Shown piece after piece: positions 6,412 to 16,037 of a stretch of DNA of 64,000 bases; position 1 is the first letter of the stretch; every line of letters begins with the position of its first letter. The DNA is taken from the NCBI GenBank assembly GCA_903849645.1, contig CAINJJ010000054.1, positions 124,001-188,000 of the forward strand. The letters are read 5' to 3'. A program made the translations under genes and the position numbers. The stretch comes from an uncultured Acidobacteriaceae bacterium. GTDB lineage: Bacteria; Acidobacteriota; Terriglobia; Terriglobales; Acidobacteriaceae. The notes under the pieces are model-generated. The model saw only the letters and a program-made list of their open reading frames with translations. It was not told the DNA's origin and made no database searches.

Positions 6412-8463
6412 GTGGACAAAGATACAGGCGCCCCTGCCCACACCGGCGCGGGCCTCGCAGCCCGCTTGCTTCACTGGTTCGATGAACGCACCGGCATTCA
6501 GAGCCTGGCCAAGAAAGTGCTTGACGAGCACATCCCCGGAGGTGCGCGCTTCGCCTATGTGTTCGGCTCCGGCCTGCTGTTCATCTTTCTTCTTCAGGCA
6601 GTGACCGGAGTCAGTCTCGCGCTCTACTACACGCCCACCGCGGAGACTGCCCACACGAGCGTCGCCTACATCACCAAACAGGTTGCGGGCGGAGCTTTCC
6701 TTCGTTCGCTTCACTCTTACGGCTCAAGCGCCATGGTCATTGTCCTCGCGCTCCACTTTTTGCAAACGTTTCTTTACGGCTCCTTCAAGGGCCGCCGAGA
6801 ACTTCTGTGGCTCTCCGGCGCCTTGCTCTCCCTTCTTGTACTTGGGATGGGCTTCACAGGTTACCTGCTGCCCTGGGACCAGAAGGCCTATTTTGCCACC
6901 GCCGTTGGCACCAATGTCATGGGTCAAGCCCCTTTCATCGGCAACCTGCTCACGCGCCTTGTGCGCGGCGGAGACACCATCGGCACTCTTACCTTGTCGC
7001 GCTTTTATGTGGCCCATGTCTTCCTCATTCCTGCCACCATCTTCATGTTCATCGGCGCGCACATCCTCCTGTTTCGCAAGGCAGGTCCCGCCGGCCCCGT
7101 CGCGGAGCATCCCGTGACTCCCAAGCTTCCTCCGGATCATTTCTATCCCCGCCAGGTGCTCATGGACATGGCCTTTGTCCTGCTCATCATGGCGGCTCTG
7201 GCCGGGCTCTCCTATTGGCATCCCGCCACCCTGGGGCCTGTCGCCGACCCCGCCGACACCCATTTTCTTCCCCGCCCCGAGTGGTATTACCTGCCCATGT
7301 TCGAGTGGCTCAAGTACTGGGAAGGCCCCAATGTCGTCATCGGGGTGATGGTTTTGCCGGGACTGCTCGCCATGGTTTTCTTTCTCATGCCCTTTCTTGA
7401 CCGCAAGCTTGAGCGCAGCCCATGGCGCAGGCCGATTCCGGTGCTGGCAGTTGCTTTTGTGGTTCTCGGCATGGTCTATCTGGGCGCAAAGAGCCGCGTC
7501 GAAGACCACGACAATCCAGACGTGGCCGCCCAACTCAGTCTTCAGGAAGAGCAGGAGAAGGCCTATAGCGCCGAGCCGTTTGAGCCGTACGTTGAACCCA
7601 CGGACGGAGTTCAGAACGAAGACCAGGCGGGCGCTGCTCTGATCGCTCCGGATAACCCGCTGGTGCCCTACGGCAAGCACATGTTCACCACCGGCGGTTG
7701 CTTCGGGTGCCATGGCAAGGACGGTCTGGGAACCACCGCCGCTCCCAGCCTGGTCGGCATCACGCACAAATTCCCGGAGCAGGATCTTATTGCCCTGCTC
7801 CACAATCCCAGCAAGAGGATGCGCGCCGGACATATGCCTCCTACCGATGGGTCCACCAAAGAACTGTCTGCTCTGGTTGCCTATCTGGGCGTGCTTGGCA
7901 CCAGCGCGGCGAATGTGGCTCCCACGGACATATTTCCGACCCTGCAAGCGAGCGCGATGGTGACGCAAAACGCTTCCTATGTGCCGGGCACAAGCTCCCC
8001 GGCTTCCGGAGACCGCCAGTCCTTGCCCACAGGCCAGTCTGCCTCGGTGGCCGCGGGGCAACAGATGTTTCAGGAGCGAGCGTGCTTTGGCTGCCATGGT
8101 CCGGCCGGCGCCGGAGGGATCGAGCCCGCGATCGCGCCTCTTATCGCCAAGATCTCCGACGCCCAGTTGGTGCAGCTTCTTGAGCAGCCCAACGCCCGGA
8201 TGAAGCATGGAGGAATGCCGCCCGTAACCGCGTCGCCAGAGCAGGTCAACTCGCTGGTCGCCTACCTCCGCACGCTTCCTGTTCCGCAACATGGTGGTAA
8301 AGCGACCCAAGGGCATGCTCGGCCTTCTCAGTCATCCCAGCCGGCATTCTCCCCTATCCCATTTCATCCTTCCGCGGACGCTCACCCGACTCCGGCCGTG
8401 AGCAACGCGGCTCAAACCAGGGCGTCTCCTTCGCATGTATCTGCAATCGCTCCTGTTACTTAG
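6412..8463 (+). CDS. Cytochrome b fused to two c-type haem domains
   Basis: 683 residues from GTG 6412 (GCGGAGG upstream). Residues about 40-380 are a full-length cytochrome b: haem ligand pairs H101/H115 and H202/H217, and the Qo-site motif PEWY at 289-292. The second pair is separated by 14 residues, as in b6-type rather than mitochondrial-type proteins. Two CFGCH haem-c motifs follow at C430-H434 and C558-H562, so the diheme c subunit is covalently attached. The last 60 residues are a Pro/Ser/His/Ala-rich tail. No separate cytochrome c1 gene is present, so Rieske plus this fusion may make the complete enzyme. Confidence 0.92.
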   Translation: MDKDTGAPAHTGAGLAARLLHWFDERTGIQSLAKKVLDEHIPGGARFAYVFGSGLLFIFLLQAVTGVSLALYYTPTAETAHTSVAYITKQVAGGAFLRSLHSYGSSAMVIVLALHFLQTFLYGSFKGRRELLWLSGALLSLLVLGMGFTGYLLPWDQKAYFATAVGTNVMGQAPFIGNLLTRLVRGGDTIGTLTLSRFYVAHVFLIPATIFMFIGAHILLFRKAGPAGPVAEHPVTPKLPPDHFYPRQVLMDMAFVLLIMAALAGLSYWHPATLGPVADPADTHFLPRPEWYYLPMFEWLKYWEGPNVVIGVMVLPGLLAMVFFLMPFLDRKLERSPWRRPIPVLAVAFVVLGMVYLGAKSRVEDHDNPDVAAQLSLQEEQEKAYSAEPFEPYVEPTDGVQNEDQAGAALIAPDNPLVPYGKHMFTTGGCFGCHGKDGLGTTAAPSLVGITHKFPEQDLIALLHNPSKRMRAGHMPPTDGSTKELSALVAYLGVLGTSAANVAPTDIFPTLQASAMVTQNASYVPGTSSPASGDRQSLPTGQSASVAAGQQMFQERACFGCHGPAGAGGIEPAIAPLIAKISDAQLVQLLEQPNARMKHGGMPPVTASPEQVNSLVAYLRTLPVPQHGGKATQGHARPSQSSQPAFSPIPFHPSADAHPTPAVSNAAQTRASPSHVSAIAPVT

Positions 8464-8698
8464 AGGACCCGGCCATGAGCGTCTGATTGCCCCTGGGCTG
8501 CGGCTCACTCCTTTGGGGAGTTGGCGCGGGAGCCCTCCTTGCCTCCCGGTCTCATCCCGCCCATTGCCTGGGCCCGCAACAGCACGCCTGTGCCGGCTCT
8601 CCCGCTATAATTGCGCTTGAATTTAGCAGTCGCCGAGGCGCCTTAAGGTCCACACCCACCGGCCTTCGAGTTGTTCGAGCACTGAGGTCGGTCTCTCC

Positions 8699-9805
8699 AT
8701 GGATAACGAAGAGTTCATTTTTGTCACCGGGGCAACCGGCTTTCTGGGCGTGCAACTTGTCCGCGAACTGCTCGAGCGGCACCCCGACGCCAGGCTTGCC
8801 CTGCTCATTCGCTCGAGGCCCGGCCAATCTGGCCAGCAGCGCGCCGACCTGATGGTTCCGCCTGCTCATCGCTCGCGCGTTGAGGTCGTCTCCGGAGATG
8901 TCAGCCTGCCCCATTGCGGCCTGGACGACGAAGCGTGGCAGCGCCTCTCCGCGCAAACCACGCGCGTGATTCACTGCGCCGCCACCGTGCGCTTCGATCA
9001 TTCGCTGGACGAGGCGCGCCGCATCAACGTTGAGGGCACGCGCCGCATCCTCGACTTTGCCGCGGGCGCGCCCAAACTGCGCAGTCTCGCCTACGTCGGC
9101 ACTGCCTATGTGGCCGGCGAGCGCAACGATCTGGTCAAGGAGAACGAACTCGCCATAGGACAGGGCTATCGCAACACCTACGAGCAGACCAAGTCCGAGG
9201 CCGAGGCTCTGGTCCGCTCCCGGCTTGCTTCCCTGCCCTGCGTCATTCTCCGCCCCAGCATTATTGTCGGCGACTCACGTACCGGCGTCACTTCCAGCTT
9301 CAAAATGATGTACTGGCCGCTCAAAATCTATGCCCGCGGCCTGTGGCGCACCGTGCCCGGCTACCCGGATGCCGTGCTCGACATTGTGCCGGTGGACTAT
9401 GTGGCCGCCGCCGTGGCGCAGCTCGCCTTTGACCCCGCCGCGTTTGGCGCCACAGTCCACCTCTGCGCCGGCCCGCGCGCCAGCGCAACCATCCAACAGG
9501 TCGCGCAGCGCGCCATGGAGTACTTCCACGCGCCCCAGCCGCGCTTTGTTGACCCGCGGTTCTTTTTTGCCGCCGTGCGCCCCCTCTTGTGGTTGCTGCT
9601 CTGGGGACGCAAGCGCCGCGTACTGCGTGATGGCCGCGCCTACCGCGACTATTTCACCATGCGGATGCAGTTTGACACCGCCAACGCCGACCGACTGCTC
9701 GCCCCCGCCGGCGTCTGCCCGCCTCCGGTGCTCGACTACCTCGACCGACTCTTTCACTACTGCGTCGCCAGCGACTGGGGCCGCAAAGCCATCGCCGCAG
9801 AATGA
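8699..9805 (+). CDS. NAD(P)-dependent SDR, acyl/thioester reductase-like
   Basis: 368 residues of the extended short-chain dehydrogenase fold. The Rossmann motif TGATGFLG is at about 10-17, and the catalytic Tyr-Lys pair is in YEQTKSE at about 160. Residues beyond 230 resemble the C-terminal part of fatty acyl reductases and thioester reductases (NAD_binding_4 type), with a hydrophobic stretch LLWLLLWG. It overlaps the acyl-CoA synthetase gene by 4 bases (ATGA). Together they suggest activation of an acyl chain followed by reduction, but the substrate is not known. Confidence 0.82.
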   Translation: MDNEEFIFVTGATGFLGVQLVRELLERHPDARLALLIRSRPGQSGQQRADLMVPPAHRSRVEVVSGDVSLPHCGLDDEAWQRLSAQTTRVIHCAATVRFDHSLDEARRINVEGTRRILDFAAGAPKLRSLAYVGTAYVAGERNDLVKENELAIGQGYRNTYEQTKSEAEALVRSRLASLPCVILRPSIIVGDSRTGVTSSFKMMYWPLKIYARGLWRTVPGYPDAVLDIVPVDYVAAAVAQLAFDPAAFGATVHLCAGPRASATIQQVAQRAMEYFHAPQPRFVDPRFFFAAVRPLLWLLLWGRKRRVLRDGRAYRDYFTMRMQFDTANADRLLAPAGVCPPPVLDYLDRLFHYCVASDWGRKAIAAE

Positions 9806-11412
9806 ACATTCTCCGCCGCTACCAACTCGCCCGCGACACCAGCCTCACAGTCGCCAACCTAGTGGACGAACTTAAGCGCCGCAAGGGAGACTGCGAAGTC
9901 TCCATGGGCGATGAGGGCGCATTTCATCTCTCCGAACTCCACGCCGACATCTGTTCCATCGACGCATTTCTCCGCGGCGTCATCGGCTTGCGGCCGGGCC
10001 AGCCCGTCGCCATCTACCGCACCAATAACCGGCTCTGCCTCCACTGGTTTCTGGCCATCATTCGTGCCGGAGGCATCGCCGTCCCGCTCAACCCCATGCT
10101 GTCGCTATCTGAGGTGCGCCGCATCCTTGCCGAAAGCGGCACGGAGATTCTGGTTACCGACACGGCGGTCTTTTCCCGCACCATCCGGGACCGCGCCGCA
10201 CTCACCGTCCGCACCTGGATTCAGGCCGACGAGGAGCCGGAGACACTCGACGGCTTCCAGCGCATCTCCGCCGCTTCGCACGTATTGGAGCCTCTCCCGC
10301 CTTTCGCCATCGACCCGGCGGCCACCATTGCTGTCTTTCATACCTCCGGCACCAGCGGCTTCCCCAAGGGTGCAGCTCTCTCCAGCAATGCCCTGCTCGG
10401 CGCGCGCGCCTCCACTGTGCTCGCCGGCATCATTCTCGGCCCTCGCGACCTGGCCCTCATTGCCCTGCCCTGGTCCCATATCATGGCCGTCAGCATTGCC
10501 CTCTATGGGCTTCTGGCCGGCATTCGCGGCTGTTTTCTCGACCGTTTTGATGTGGCCGGCGCGCTTGGCCTCGTGGAGCGCTTCGGCGTCACTGCCTTCG
10601 TCGGCGTTCCCGCCATGTTTGCCCAGTTGGTCAACAGCAACCCGGACCCGGCACGGCTCAAGAGCGTGCGTGTCTGGCTCTCGGCCAGCGATCACTTGCC
10701 CGCCGAGGTGCGCCTACGGATGAGGAACTACGGAGCACTGCTGCGCCTGCCCGGCGGCCGCCGCATCCCTCCTGTGCTCCTCAACGGCTACGGCATGGTG
10801 GAGTTGGGCGGCCTGGCCATGATGGGCGTCGAACTCTCGTTCCTGCCCGGCAGCGGCGACCTCTGCTTTCCCATGCCGCCCTTTCGCATCCGCGTGGCCG
10901 GAGAAGACGGCCAGCCTGTGCGAGTCGGGCAAACCGGCGAGTGCCAGGTGCGCCGCCGCGGCCTTGCCCCTCACTACTGGAAGGACAAAGGCGACAGCCA
11001 GGGGCTGCTGACCAGCGACGGCTGGCTGCGCACCGGCGACCTGGCCACACGCAACCGCTTCGGGCTCATCCGTCTTGTCGGACGCATGAAAGATGTCATC
11101 AAGGCCGGCGGCTACTCGGTCTACGTCCAGGAACTCGAAGAGGCCATGCTGGCCAACCCAGCCGTCGCACGGGCAGTCGCCTTCGGCCTGCCTCACAAAG
11201 AGAAAGGCGAGGTCCCAGTGGCCGCTGTGGAACTCCATTCCGGCTCCCAGGCTCTGGAATCCGAGCTCATCGAGTGGTGCCGCGCCCGTCTCGCAGCTTA
11301 CAAGGCGCCCCGCCGCATCTGGATCTTCGCGCCCGGCACCCTGCCCCAGAATCACAACGGCAAACTACTCCGCCGCGAACTCCGCGAGCGCTTTGCCCAA
11401 GAAGTGCTCTGA
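9802..11412 (+). CDS. AMP-dependent acyl-CoA synthetase/ligase
   Basis: 536 residues, ANL superfamily. The P-loop-like AMP signature HTSGTSGFPKGA is at about 178-189, NGYGMVELGG holds the A5 region, GWLRTGDLA the A7 region, and GRMKDVIKAGGYSVYVQE the A8 hinge. A C-terminal Lys in LPQNHNGKLLRRE fits the adenylation Lys. It should activate a carboxylic acid as acyl-AMP and then a thioester. The start overlaps the preceding SDR gene. Whether the acceptor is CoA or a carrier protein cannot be told. Confidence 0.88.
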   Translation: MNILRRYQLARDTSLTVANLVDELKRRKGDCEVSMGDEGAFHLSELHADICSIDAFLRGVIGLRPGQPVAIYRTNNRLCLHWFLAIIRAGGIAVPLNPMLSLSEVRRILAESGTEILVTDTAVFSRTIRDRAALTVRTWIQADEEPETLDGFQRISAASHVLEPLPPFAIDPAATIAVFHTSGTSGFPKGAALSSNALLGARASTVLAGIILGPRDLALIALPWSHIMAVSIALYGLLAGIRGCFLDRFDVAGALGLVERFGVTAFVGVPAMFAQLVNSNPDPARLKSVRVWLSASDHLPAEVRLRMRNYGALLRLPGGRRIPPVLLNGYGMVELGGLAMMGVELSFLPGSGDLCFPMPPFRIRVAGEDGQPVRVGQTGECQVRRRGLAPHYWKDKGDSQGLLTSDGWLRTGDLATRNRFGLIRLVGRMKDVIKAGGYSVYVQELEEAMLANPAVARAVAFGLPHKEKGEVPVAAVELHSGSQALESELIEWCRARLAAYKAPRRIWIFAPGTLPQNHNGKLLRRELRERFAQEVL

Positions 11413-11442
11413 GGCCCTGCCCCAAAGCGAGGCAAACCAGCC

Positions 11443-12471
11443 TTACCCCATGGCAGCAATCTGCTCAGGCACCGCGGCGGCCACCATCTCCTGGATGGAA
11501 TCAATCACCAGTTGAGGCTCATCCAGGTGAATCCAGTGCGCGCTCGCCGGCGCAATCACCTGCTGCACATTGTCTCCGATCCGTTGCAGGCACTCCTCCG
11601 ACAGGGGCGATGATTTGCCCGGCGTAAGCAGCAGCACGGGAATGCCGCGAATTGGCTCCGACGCCAGCATCTCGCGCACCGTGTCGGGCACAGCCATGAC
11701 ATGGTTCCGCATCCCCACGTAGTAGCCCGGCCTCGACCAGTGCGCCGCCACGATCGGCCAAATCTCCTGGGGCATCTTCCCAACCTCGCCTTTGATGCGC
11801 CCCAGCACGTGCTTGCCCCCATTGCCCGCGGCCCCGGCCAGCCGCTCTGCAATGCGCCCGGAGCGGCACAGCAGCGATGTGACCGCGAGCCGCGCCAGCC
11901 CAAAACGCGCAATCGGGATCGCCCAGCCAGTCAACTGGGATCCCCGGTCCAGAAACGCCTGCTTGGTGGGGTCGAGCGGCGGCCACTCCTCGCAGCGCAT
12001 GGGGTCAACCAGCACCACGCTGGTCACCTCGTCCGGATAGAGGAGCGCAAACCGCCGCATCACCAGCCCGCCAAACGAGTGCCCCACCAGGATGTAGGGC
12101 GGCTTGATACCGGCTCCCTCCAGCATCTGGTGCAGTTCCGCGGCAATGTTGCCGGGCGTCCGGGCCGTGCGGCAGGGGCAGCTCCAGCCGAGCCCGCCAC
12201 GATCGTAAGACGCCGTCGTGGCAAACCCCGCCACCTGCTGCTGGATGTGAAACCAGTTCAGGTTCGTCGCCGCAATCCCCGATTCAAACAGAACCGTTGC
12301 TTCGCCCGTTCCCTTTTCCAGCAGATAGAGCCTGCATCCGTCCCCGATATCAATCCACCTGCCCTCCTTGGCGTAGCGCAGGCGGTCATATCGGGAACCA
12401 AGCCATTGGTACAGAAACCCTGCCGCGACCAGTGCCGCCGCCAGACCAGGGATCGAGAGAAGGTAGTACAT
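11443..12471 (-). CDS. Membrane-anchored alpha/beta hydrolase
   Basis: 342 residues. An N-terminal hydrophobic anchor (about 3-25, LLSIPGLAAALVAAGFLYQW) is followed by an alpha/beta-hydrolase core. The nucleophile elbow is GHSFGG, the strand after it ends in VVLVDP, and the likely catalytic His is in ASAHWIHLDEP near the C-terminus. Substrate unknown: esterase, lipase and epoxide hydrolase-like members share these motifs. It lies downstream of the ABC transporter genes and converges with the synthetase gene 31 bases away. Confidence 0.85.
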   Translation of the reverse strand: MYYLLSIPGLAAALVAAGFLYQWLGSRYDRLRYAKEGRWIDIGDGCRLYLLEKGTGEATVLFESGIAATNLNWFHIQQQVAGFATTASYDRGGLGWSCPCRTARTPGNIAAELHQMLEGAGIKPPYILVGHSFGGLVMRRFALLYPDEVTSVVLVDPMRCEEWPPLDPTKQAFLDRGSQLTGWAIPIARFGLARLAVTSLLCRSGRIAERLAGAAGNGGKHVLGRIKGEVGKMPQEIWPIVAAHWSRPGYYVGMRNHVMAVPDTVREMLASEPIRGIPVLLLTPGKSSPLSEECLQRIGDNVQQVIAPASAHWIHLDEPQLVIDSIQEMVAAAVPEQIAAMG

Positions 12472-12479
12472 GGGCCGTC

Positions 12480-13229
12480 CTAGAAACGCGAGATTTGTGC
12501 AGGACTAAAGTCTTTCAACTCGAGGTGGGCCTTCGGCGTCCCTCGATCAAGGATGAGCAGCATCGAACCAGCGTGGCCGCGCATCTTCACTTCCACCTGG
12601 CTGGCCGACCAGACACCCTCTGTCTGACGCAGCCCGAAGTAATTGAACTCTTTCACATTACCCGAACCCTTCAGGGTTTTTTCCTCATGCACCGGAAAAC
12701 TGCTTGCATGGTCCAGCCAGCTTTTTACCTCAGAATAGTGGCTTCTGTCAGCAGGGCCGGGCGTGCTCTTCAAAACATCGCAATCCCGCGCCCCAAATTT
12801 GGCTTCACCCAGCGCCGTTTGCCCGGCCCAGAGATACTCGCCTTCCAGCAGGTCCTCATAGCTGAAACCCGCGCCCAGCGGCCCGTCGCTCCACTTCTCA
12901 AACGGCAGCGCGGCCATGCCCGCATCGCCCGGATGCGCAATCTGAATGCTGCTCTTCTCTCCCGGCTTGGTCTCCAGCAGCACATGGACCCGCGCCTCCG
13001 GCGGAGAAGCCACCTCAAGCACCACACGCAGCGCTCCAGGAAACCAGTGCGCCCGGATGTTCACCGCATAGCTCGTCCGCGCCCCGCTCCCATCCACGCG
13101 CACCAGCCGGCCGCTCATCCGGTAGTCAGCCGCTTCCACCCGGCGTCGCGCGGTTTCCACGGGGCCCTGCGCCACCGCAGTCAGCGTCAGCATCAGCGAG
13201 GCTCCCGCAGCCAGCGCGCGTCCCCTCAT
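12480..13229 (-). CDS. LolA-like outer-membrane lipoprotein-sorting protein
   Basis: 249 residues with a signal peptide (MRGRALAAGASLMLTLTAVA). The mature part resembles the LolA/LolB-fold 'outer membrane lipoprotein-sorting' proteins (ADYRMSGRLVRVDG; YSEVKSWLDHASSFPVHEEK). It overlaps the downstream end of a LolD-type ATPase gene by 4 bases, which is itself next to an FtsX/LolC-type permease, so a periplasmic partner of that exporter is a reasonable reading. The motif evidence is moderate; the context is strong. Confidence 0.75.
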   Translation of the reverse strand: MRGRALAAGASLMLTLTAVAQGPVETARRRVEAADYRMSGRLVRVDGSGARTSYAVNIRAHWFPGALRVVLEVASPPEARVHVLLETKPGEKSSIQIAHPGDAGMAALPFEKWSDGPLGAGFSYEDLLEGEYLWAGQTALGEAKFGARDCDVLKSTPGPADRSHYSEVKSWLDHASSFPVHEEKTLKGSGNVKEFNYFGLRQTEGVWSASQVEVKMRGHAGSMLLILDRGTPKAHLELKDFSPAQISRF

Positions 13230-13891
13230 CCTTCGACCCTTCCGTCGCGGATGCGGATCTGCCTGGCCGCCGCGTGCGCCACATCGTTCTCGTGCGTCAC
13301 CACAATCAGCGTCATGCCCCGCGCCTTCTGGATTCCCGCCAGAATCTCCATGATCCGCGCCGTGTTTACGCTATCCAGGTTCCCCGTCGGCTCATCCGCC
13401 AGCAGGACATCCGGGTCGTTGGCCAGCGCGCGTGCAATCGCCACCCGCTGCCGCTCCCCTGCCGAGAGCTGGTTCGGATAGTGGCCTGCCCGCTCCTCCA
13501 GGCCCATCTCCTTCAGCAGTTCCCCGGCGCGCTCGGCGCGATTAAATCCACCCCGGCTCCAACCCAGCATCGGCAGTTGCACATTTTCGATGGCCCGCAG
13601 CGTCGGCATCAGATGGAATGCCTGAAAGATAAATCCCACGTGCCGCGACCGGAAGGTATCCAGATCCACATCGGAGCCAAGCCGCGCGCCGTTGAAGAGC
13701 ACTTCCCCACTCGTCGGCAGGTCCAGCCCACCCAGCAGATGGAGCAGCGTGGACTTCCCGCTTCCGCTCGGCCCCGTGATGGCAATCGACTCGCCCGCCT
13801 CAATCGACAGGTCCAGGCCGCGCAACGCCTCAATGCGCCCTTCGTCGTAGCTCTTGCACAGGCTGCGCACCTCAAATAAGGAGCTAGTCAT
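13226..13891 (-). CDS. ABC transporter ATP-binding protein, LolD/MacB type
   Basis: 221 residues. Walker A is GPSGSGKST, the signature is LSAGERQRVA, Walker B is VLLADEPTGNLD, and the H-loop is VVTHEND. NLD after Walker B and the short length are typical of the LolD/MacB/FtsE mechanotransmission group that works with FtsX-type permeases. It overlaps both neighbours, so permease, ATPase and LolA-like protein form one unit. Likely role is extraction or export at the periplasmic side of the inner membrane. Confidence 0.92.
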   Translation of the reverse strand: MTSSLFEVRSLCKSYDEGRIEALRGLDLSIEAGESIAITGPSGSGKSTLLHLLGGLDLPTSGEVLFNGARLGSDVDLDTFRSRHVGFIFQAFHLMPTLRAIENVQLPMLGWSRGGFNRAERAGELLKEMGLEERAGHYPNQLSAGERQRVAIARALANDPDVLLADEPTGNLDSVNTARIMEILAGIQKARGMTLIVVTHENDVAHAAARQIRIRDGRVEG

Positions 13892-15017
13892 GCCGCAGGG
13901 CCTCCACGGGAGAAAGCTGCGCGGCGCGCCATGCGGGCAGCGCCCCAGCGGCCAGCCCGGCCAGCACTGAAATCCCCAGCGCCTCCGGCAAAAGTCTCAA
14001 CGGAAACGACGCGGAAACAATGCTGGCCGTCTCGGGCAGCGCTGCCAGCAGGCTCAGGGCAAGCCATCCAACGCCGATGCCCAGAACGCCCCCGCCCAGC
14101 CCCAGAACCACGGCTTCCAGTTGGATCAGCACCACCACCTGGCTCCGCTTCCAGCCCAGCGCGCGCAAAATTCCGATCTCCCGCGTGCGTTCAAACACCG
14201 ACATGGCCATGGTGTTGGCAATTCCCAGAATCCCGATCAGCAGCGCGATCGACGACGTGCCCCATGCCGATGCGTGAGCCAGGCGCACAAACTGGTTGTT
14301 GCCCGCCCGCTCCGCCGCGGGAACCGCCCGCAGCCCCGGCAGCGCCGCCTCAATCTGTGCCTGCGCGCGCTTCAGATAGGCCTCCGGCGCCTCGCCCGCC
14401 GGCGCCGGCCGCAGCCGCACGTGAATGGTCGAAACCTTGCCTTGCAGGCTGCTCAGCTTCTGTATCTGGTCCAGCGGCAAGATCACCGCTCCTGCCTCCA
14501 GCGCTGAGCCCCCGTGGTAGATCGCCACCACCGTGAACGTGGTCCCTTGAATCTCCAGGGTCTCGCCCACCTTCTTGTTCAGGTTGCCGGCCAGCAGGTC
14601 GCCCACCATCACCTCGGCCTGCCCATCCCGCAGCGTCCGTCCTGACAGCAGTTGCAGCGACTTGAACTCGTACGAGTCCGCCTTCCACCCGTAAGCCAGG
14701 GCGTTTACGTCCGTCGTCAGGTCCATCACGTTGTAGATCATCGGCGTGGCCAGCGCCACCACCGGCAGAGCCTTCAGCTTCTCCGCCGCCGACTCATCCA
14801 CTGAAGTATTCAGAAACGTCTGCTGGATGACGGCAATGTCTGTGCCGCTGCTCGAGTAGATCCGCATCCACTCCTGCTCAAAGGCCCGCGAAAACCCCAC
14901 CAGCCCCACGAACGCACCAATGGCCATGCCGATTCCGCCGAGCGTCAGCAGGGTTCTCACCCGTCGCCGCCAGAGGTTCTTCCACACAAATCCCGCGATC
15001 GACAGTTGAGAGGCCAT
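13884..15017 (-). CDS. ABC transporter permease, FtsX/LolC type
   Basis: 377 residues from ATG 15017 (MASQLSIAGFVWKNLWRRRV). The longer frame to 15200 adds a Arg-rich stretch without family character. One membrane span at about 24-44, a periplasmic MacB_PCD-like domain to about 250, then three spans around ISSIALLIGILGIANTMAMS, LIQLEAVVLGLGGGVLG and LGISVLAGLAAGALPAW are the FtsX layout. ERTREIGILRALGWKRSQV is the conserved coupling segment. The ribosome site before 15017 is weak. Confidence 0.9.
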   Translation of the reverse strand: MASQLSIAGFVWKNLWRRRVRTLLTLGGIGMAIGAFVGLVGFSRAFEQEWMRIYSSSGTDIAVIQQTFLNTSVDESAAEKLKALPVVALATPMIYNVMDLTTDVNALAYGWKADSYEFKSLQLLSGRTLRDGQAEVMVGDLLAGNLNKKVGETLEIQGTTFTVVAIYHGGSALEAGAVILPLDQIQKLSSLQGKVSTIHVRLRPAPAGEAPEAYLKRAQAQIEAALPGLRAVPAAERAGNNQFVRLAHASAWGTSSIALLIGILGIANTMAMSVFERTREIGILRALGWKRSQVVVLIQLEAVVLGLGGGVLGIGVGWLALSLLAALPETASIVSASFPLRLLPEALGISVLAGLAAGALPAWRAAQLSPVEALRHD

Positions 15018-15174
15018 CAGCTTGGAGTGAATCCTCGTATTCAAGATGAAAGGAGTGCGAAATGCCAGTCTAACCAGCGTCCATCCCCCTGTCCATTGGT
15101 CAATGAGGTTTCCACCCAAAGCCGCGACTGCTGCGCCTTCTAAACATCGAGTCAAGCGCCGCGCGGCGCTGGGC

Positions 15175-15591
15175 CTACCGCTTCTTCCCCGCCAGCCCAT
15201 TCACCTCCACTGCGGCTCGCACCAGCGCCTTGAACGCATCCGCGTCTACCGTCTCCCCCTCGTGGATGTCGATCGCCCTGCGCGTGTTGCCTTCCAGGCT
15301 GGAGTTGAAAAGGCCTGCGGGGTCCGGGAGGCTGGCTCCCTTGGCAAACGTCAGCTTCACCACGCTCTTGTACGACTCCCCGGTGCACACAATCCCTCTG
15401 TGCGACCAAACCGGAGTGCCCCTCCACTTCCACTCCTCGATCATCTCCGGATCGGCTTCCAGAATCAGGGTCCGCATCCGTGCCAGGGCCTCTCCGCGCC
15501 ATCCTGCCAAATCGCGGATCCGCTGGTCAATGAGCCGGGAAGCGGCTTCCCCGGTCGCTTGTTCACTGCTGCTCATCTCCGTATCCTCCAT
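15175..15591 (-). CDS. DUF1801 domain protein
   Basis: 138 residues. The core MIEEWKWRGTPVWSHRGIVC followed by YKSVVKLTFAKGASLPDP and the C-terminal FKALVRAAVEVN is characteristic of the DUF1801 (YdhG-like) fold. The family is structurally related to frataxin-like/iron-chaperone proteins, but the function of most members is not known. A second, shorter relative follows upstream at 15618-16037, so this is a tandem pair of divergent paralogues. Confidence 0.8.
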   Translation of the reverse strand: MEDTEMSSSEQATGEAASRLIDQRIRDLAGWRGEALARMRTLILEADPEMIEEWKWRGTPVWSHRGIVCTGESYKSVVKLTFAKGASLPDPAGLFNSSLEGNTRRAIDIHEGETVDADAFKALVRAAVEVNGLAGKKR

Positions 15592-15617
15592 CCGCAGAGC
15601 CTACCTCATTCTGTCCC

Positions 15618-16037
15618 TCAATGCCTTGCGCCCCCCCCGGCCACGGCCCGGCGCACCAGTGCGGCGACCCGCGCCTCTGTCGCGTCGTCCAAATCCGTGA
15701 AGTACCAGGCGGACCCAATGAGTTGGTGGGGCGCTCCTTCTTCGCGGGTCAGGTTTGCATCCTGAGTAAACCCGAAGGTCATCCACCGCTTGTCCGCACG
15801 GAAGAAGCAGACGGTTTTGCCCTCCAGTTCATAGGCCGGCATACCGTACCAGACGCGAGGTTGGAGCGTCGGCGCGCTGCGCAGGATGATCGAATGGAGC
15901 CGCTCGCCCAAGCCGCGCCAGGGCTCCGGCATGGCGGCAATCTTCGCTGCCACCGCCGCCTCGGCCTCGGCCTGCCTGGCAGTCTTCTTCTCGGCATTTT
16001 CGACGGATTGCTGCGCGCCTCGGATCCTGGCTTTCAT
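15618..16037 (-). CDS. DUF1801 / YdhG-like protein
   Basis: 139 residues. A Lys/Ala-rich helix (about 10-35, VENAEKKTARQAEAEAAVAA) precedes a DUF1801-like core: RLHSIILRSAPTLQPRVWYG, MPAYELEGKTVCFFRADKRW and a C-terminal helical segment. It lies 26 bases from the other DUF1801 gene on the same strand, so they are probably co-transcribed. Molecular role not known. Confidence 0.75.
   Translation of the reverse strand: MKARIRGAQQSVENAEKKTARQAEAEAAVAAKIAAMPEPWRGLGERLHSIILRSAPTLQPRVWYGMPAYELEGKTVCFFRADKRWMTFGFTQDANLTREEGAPHQLIGSAWYFTDLDDATEARVAALVRRAVAGGGARH

Noticed and set aside
6724..8316. 530-codon minus-strand frame opposite the cytochrome b fusion
   Set aside because: Antisense shadow; the + strand shows haem ligands and the PEWY motif.
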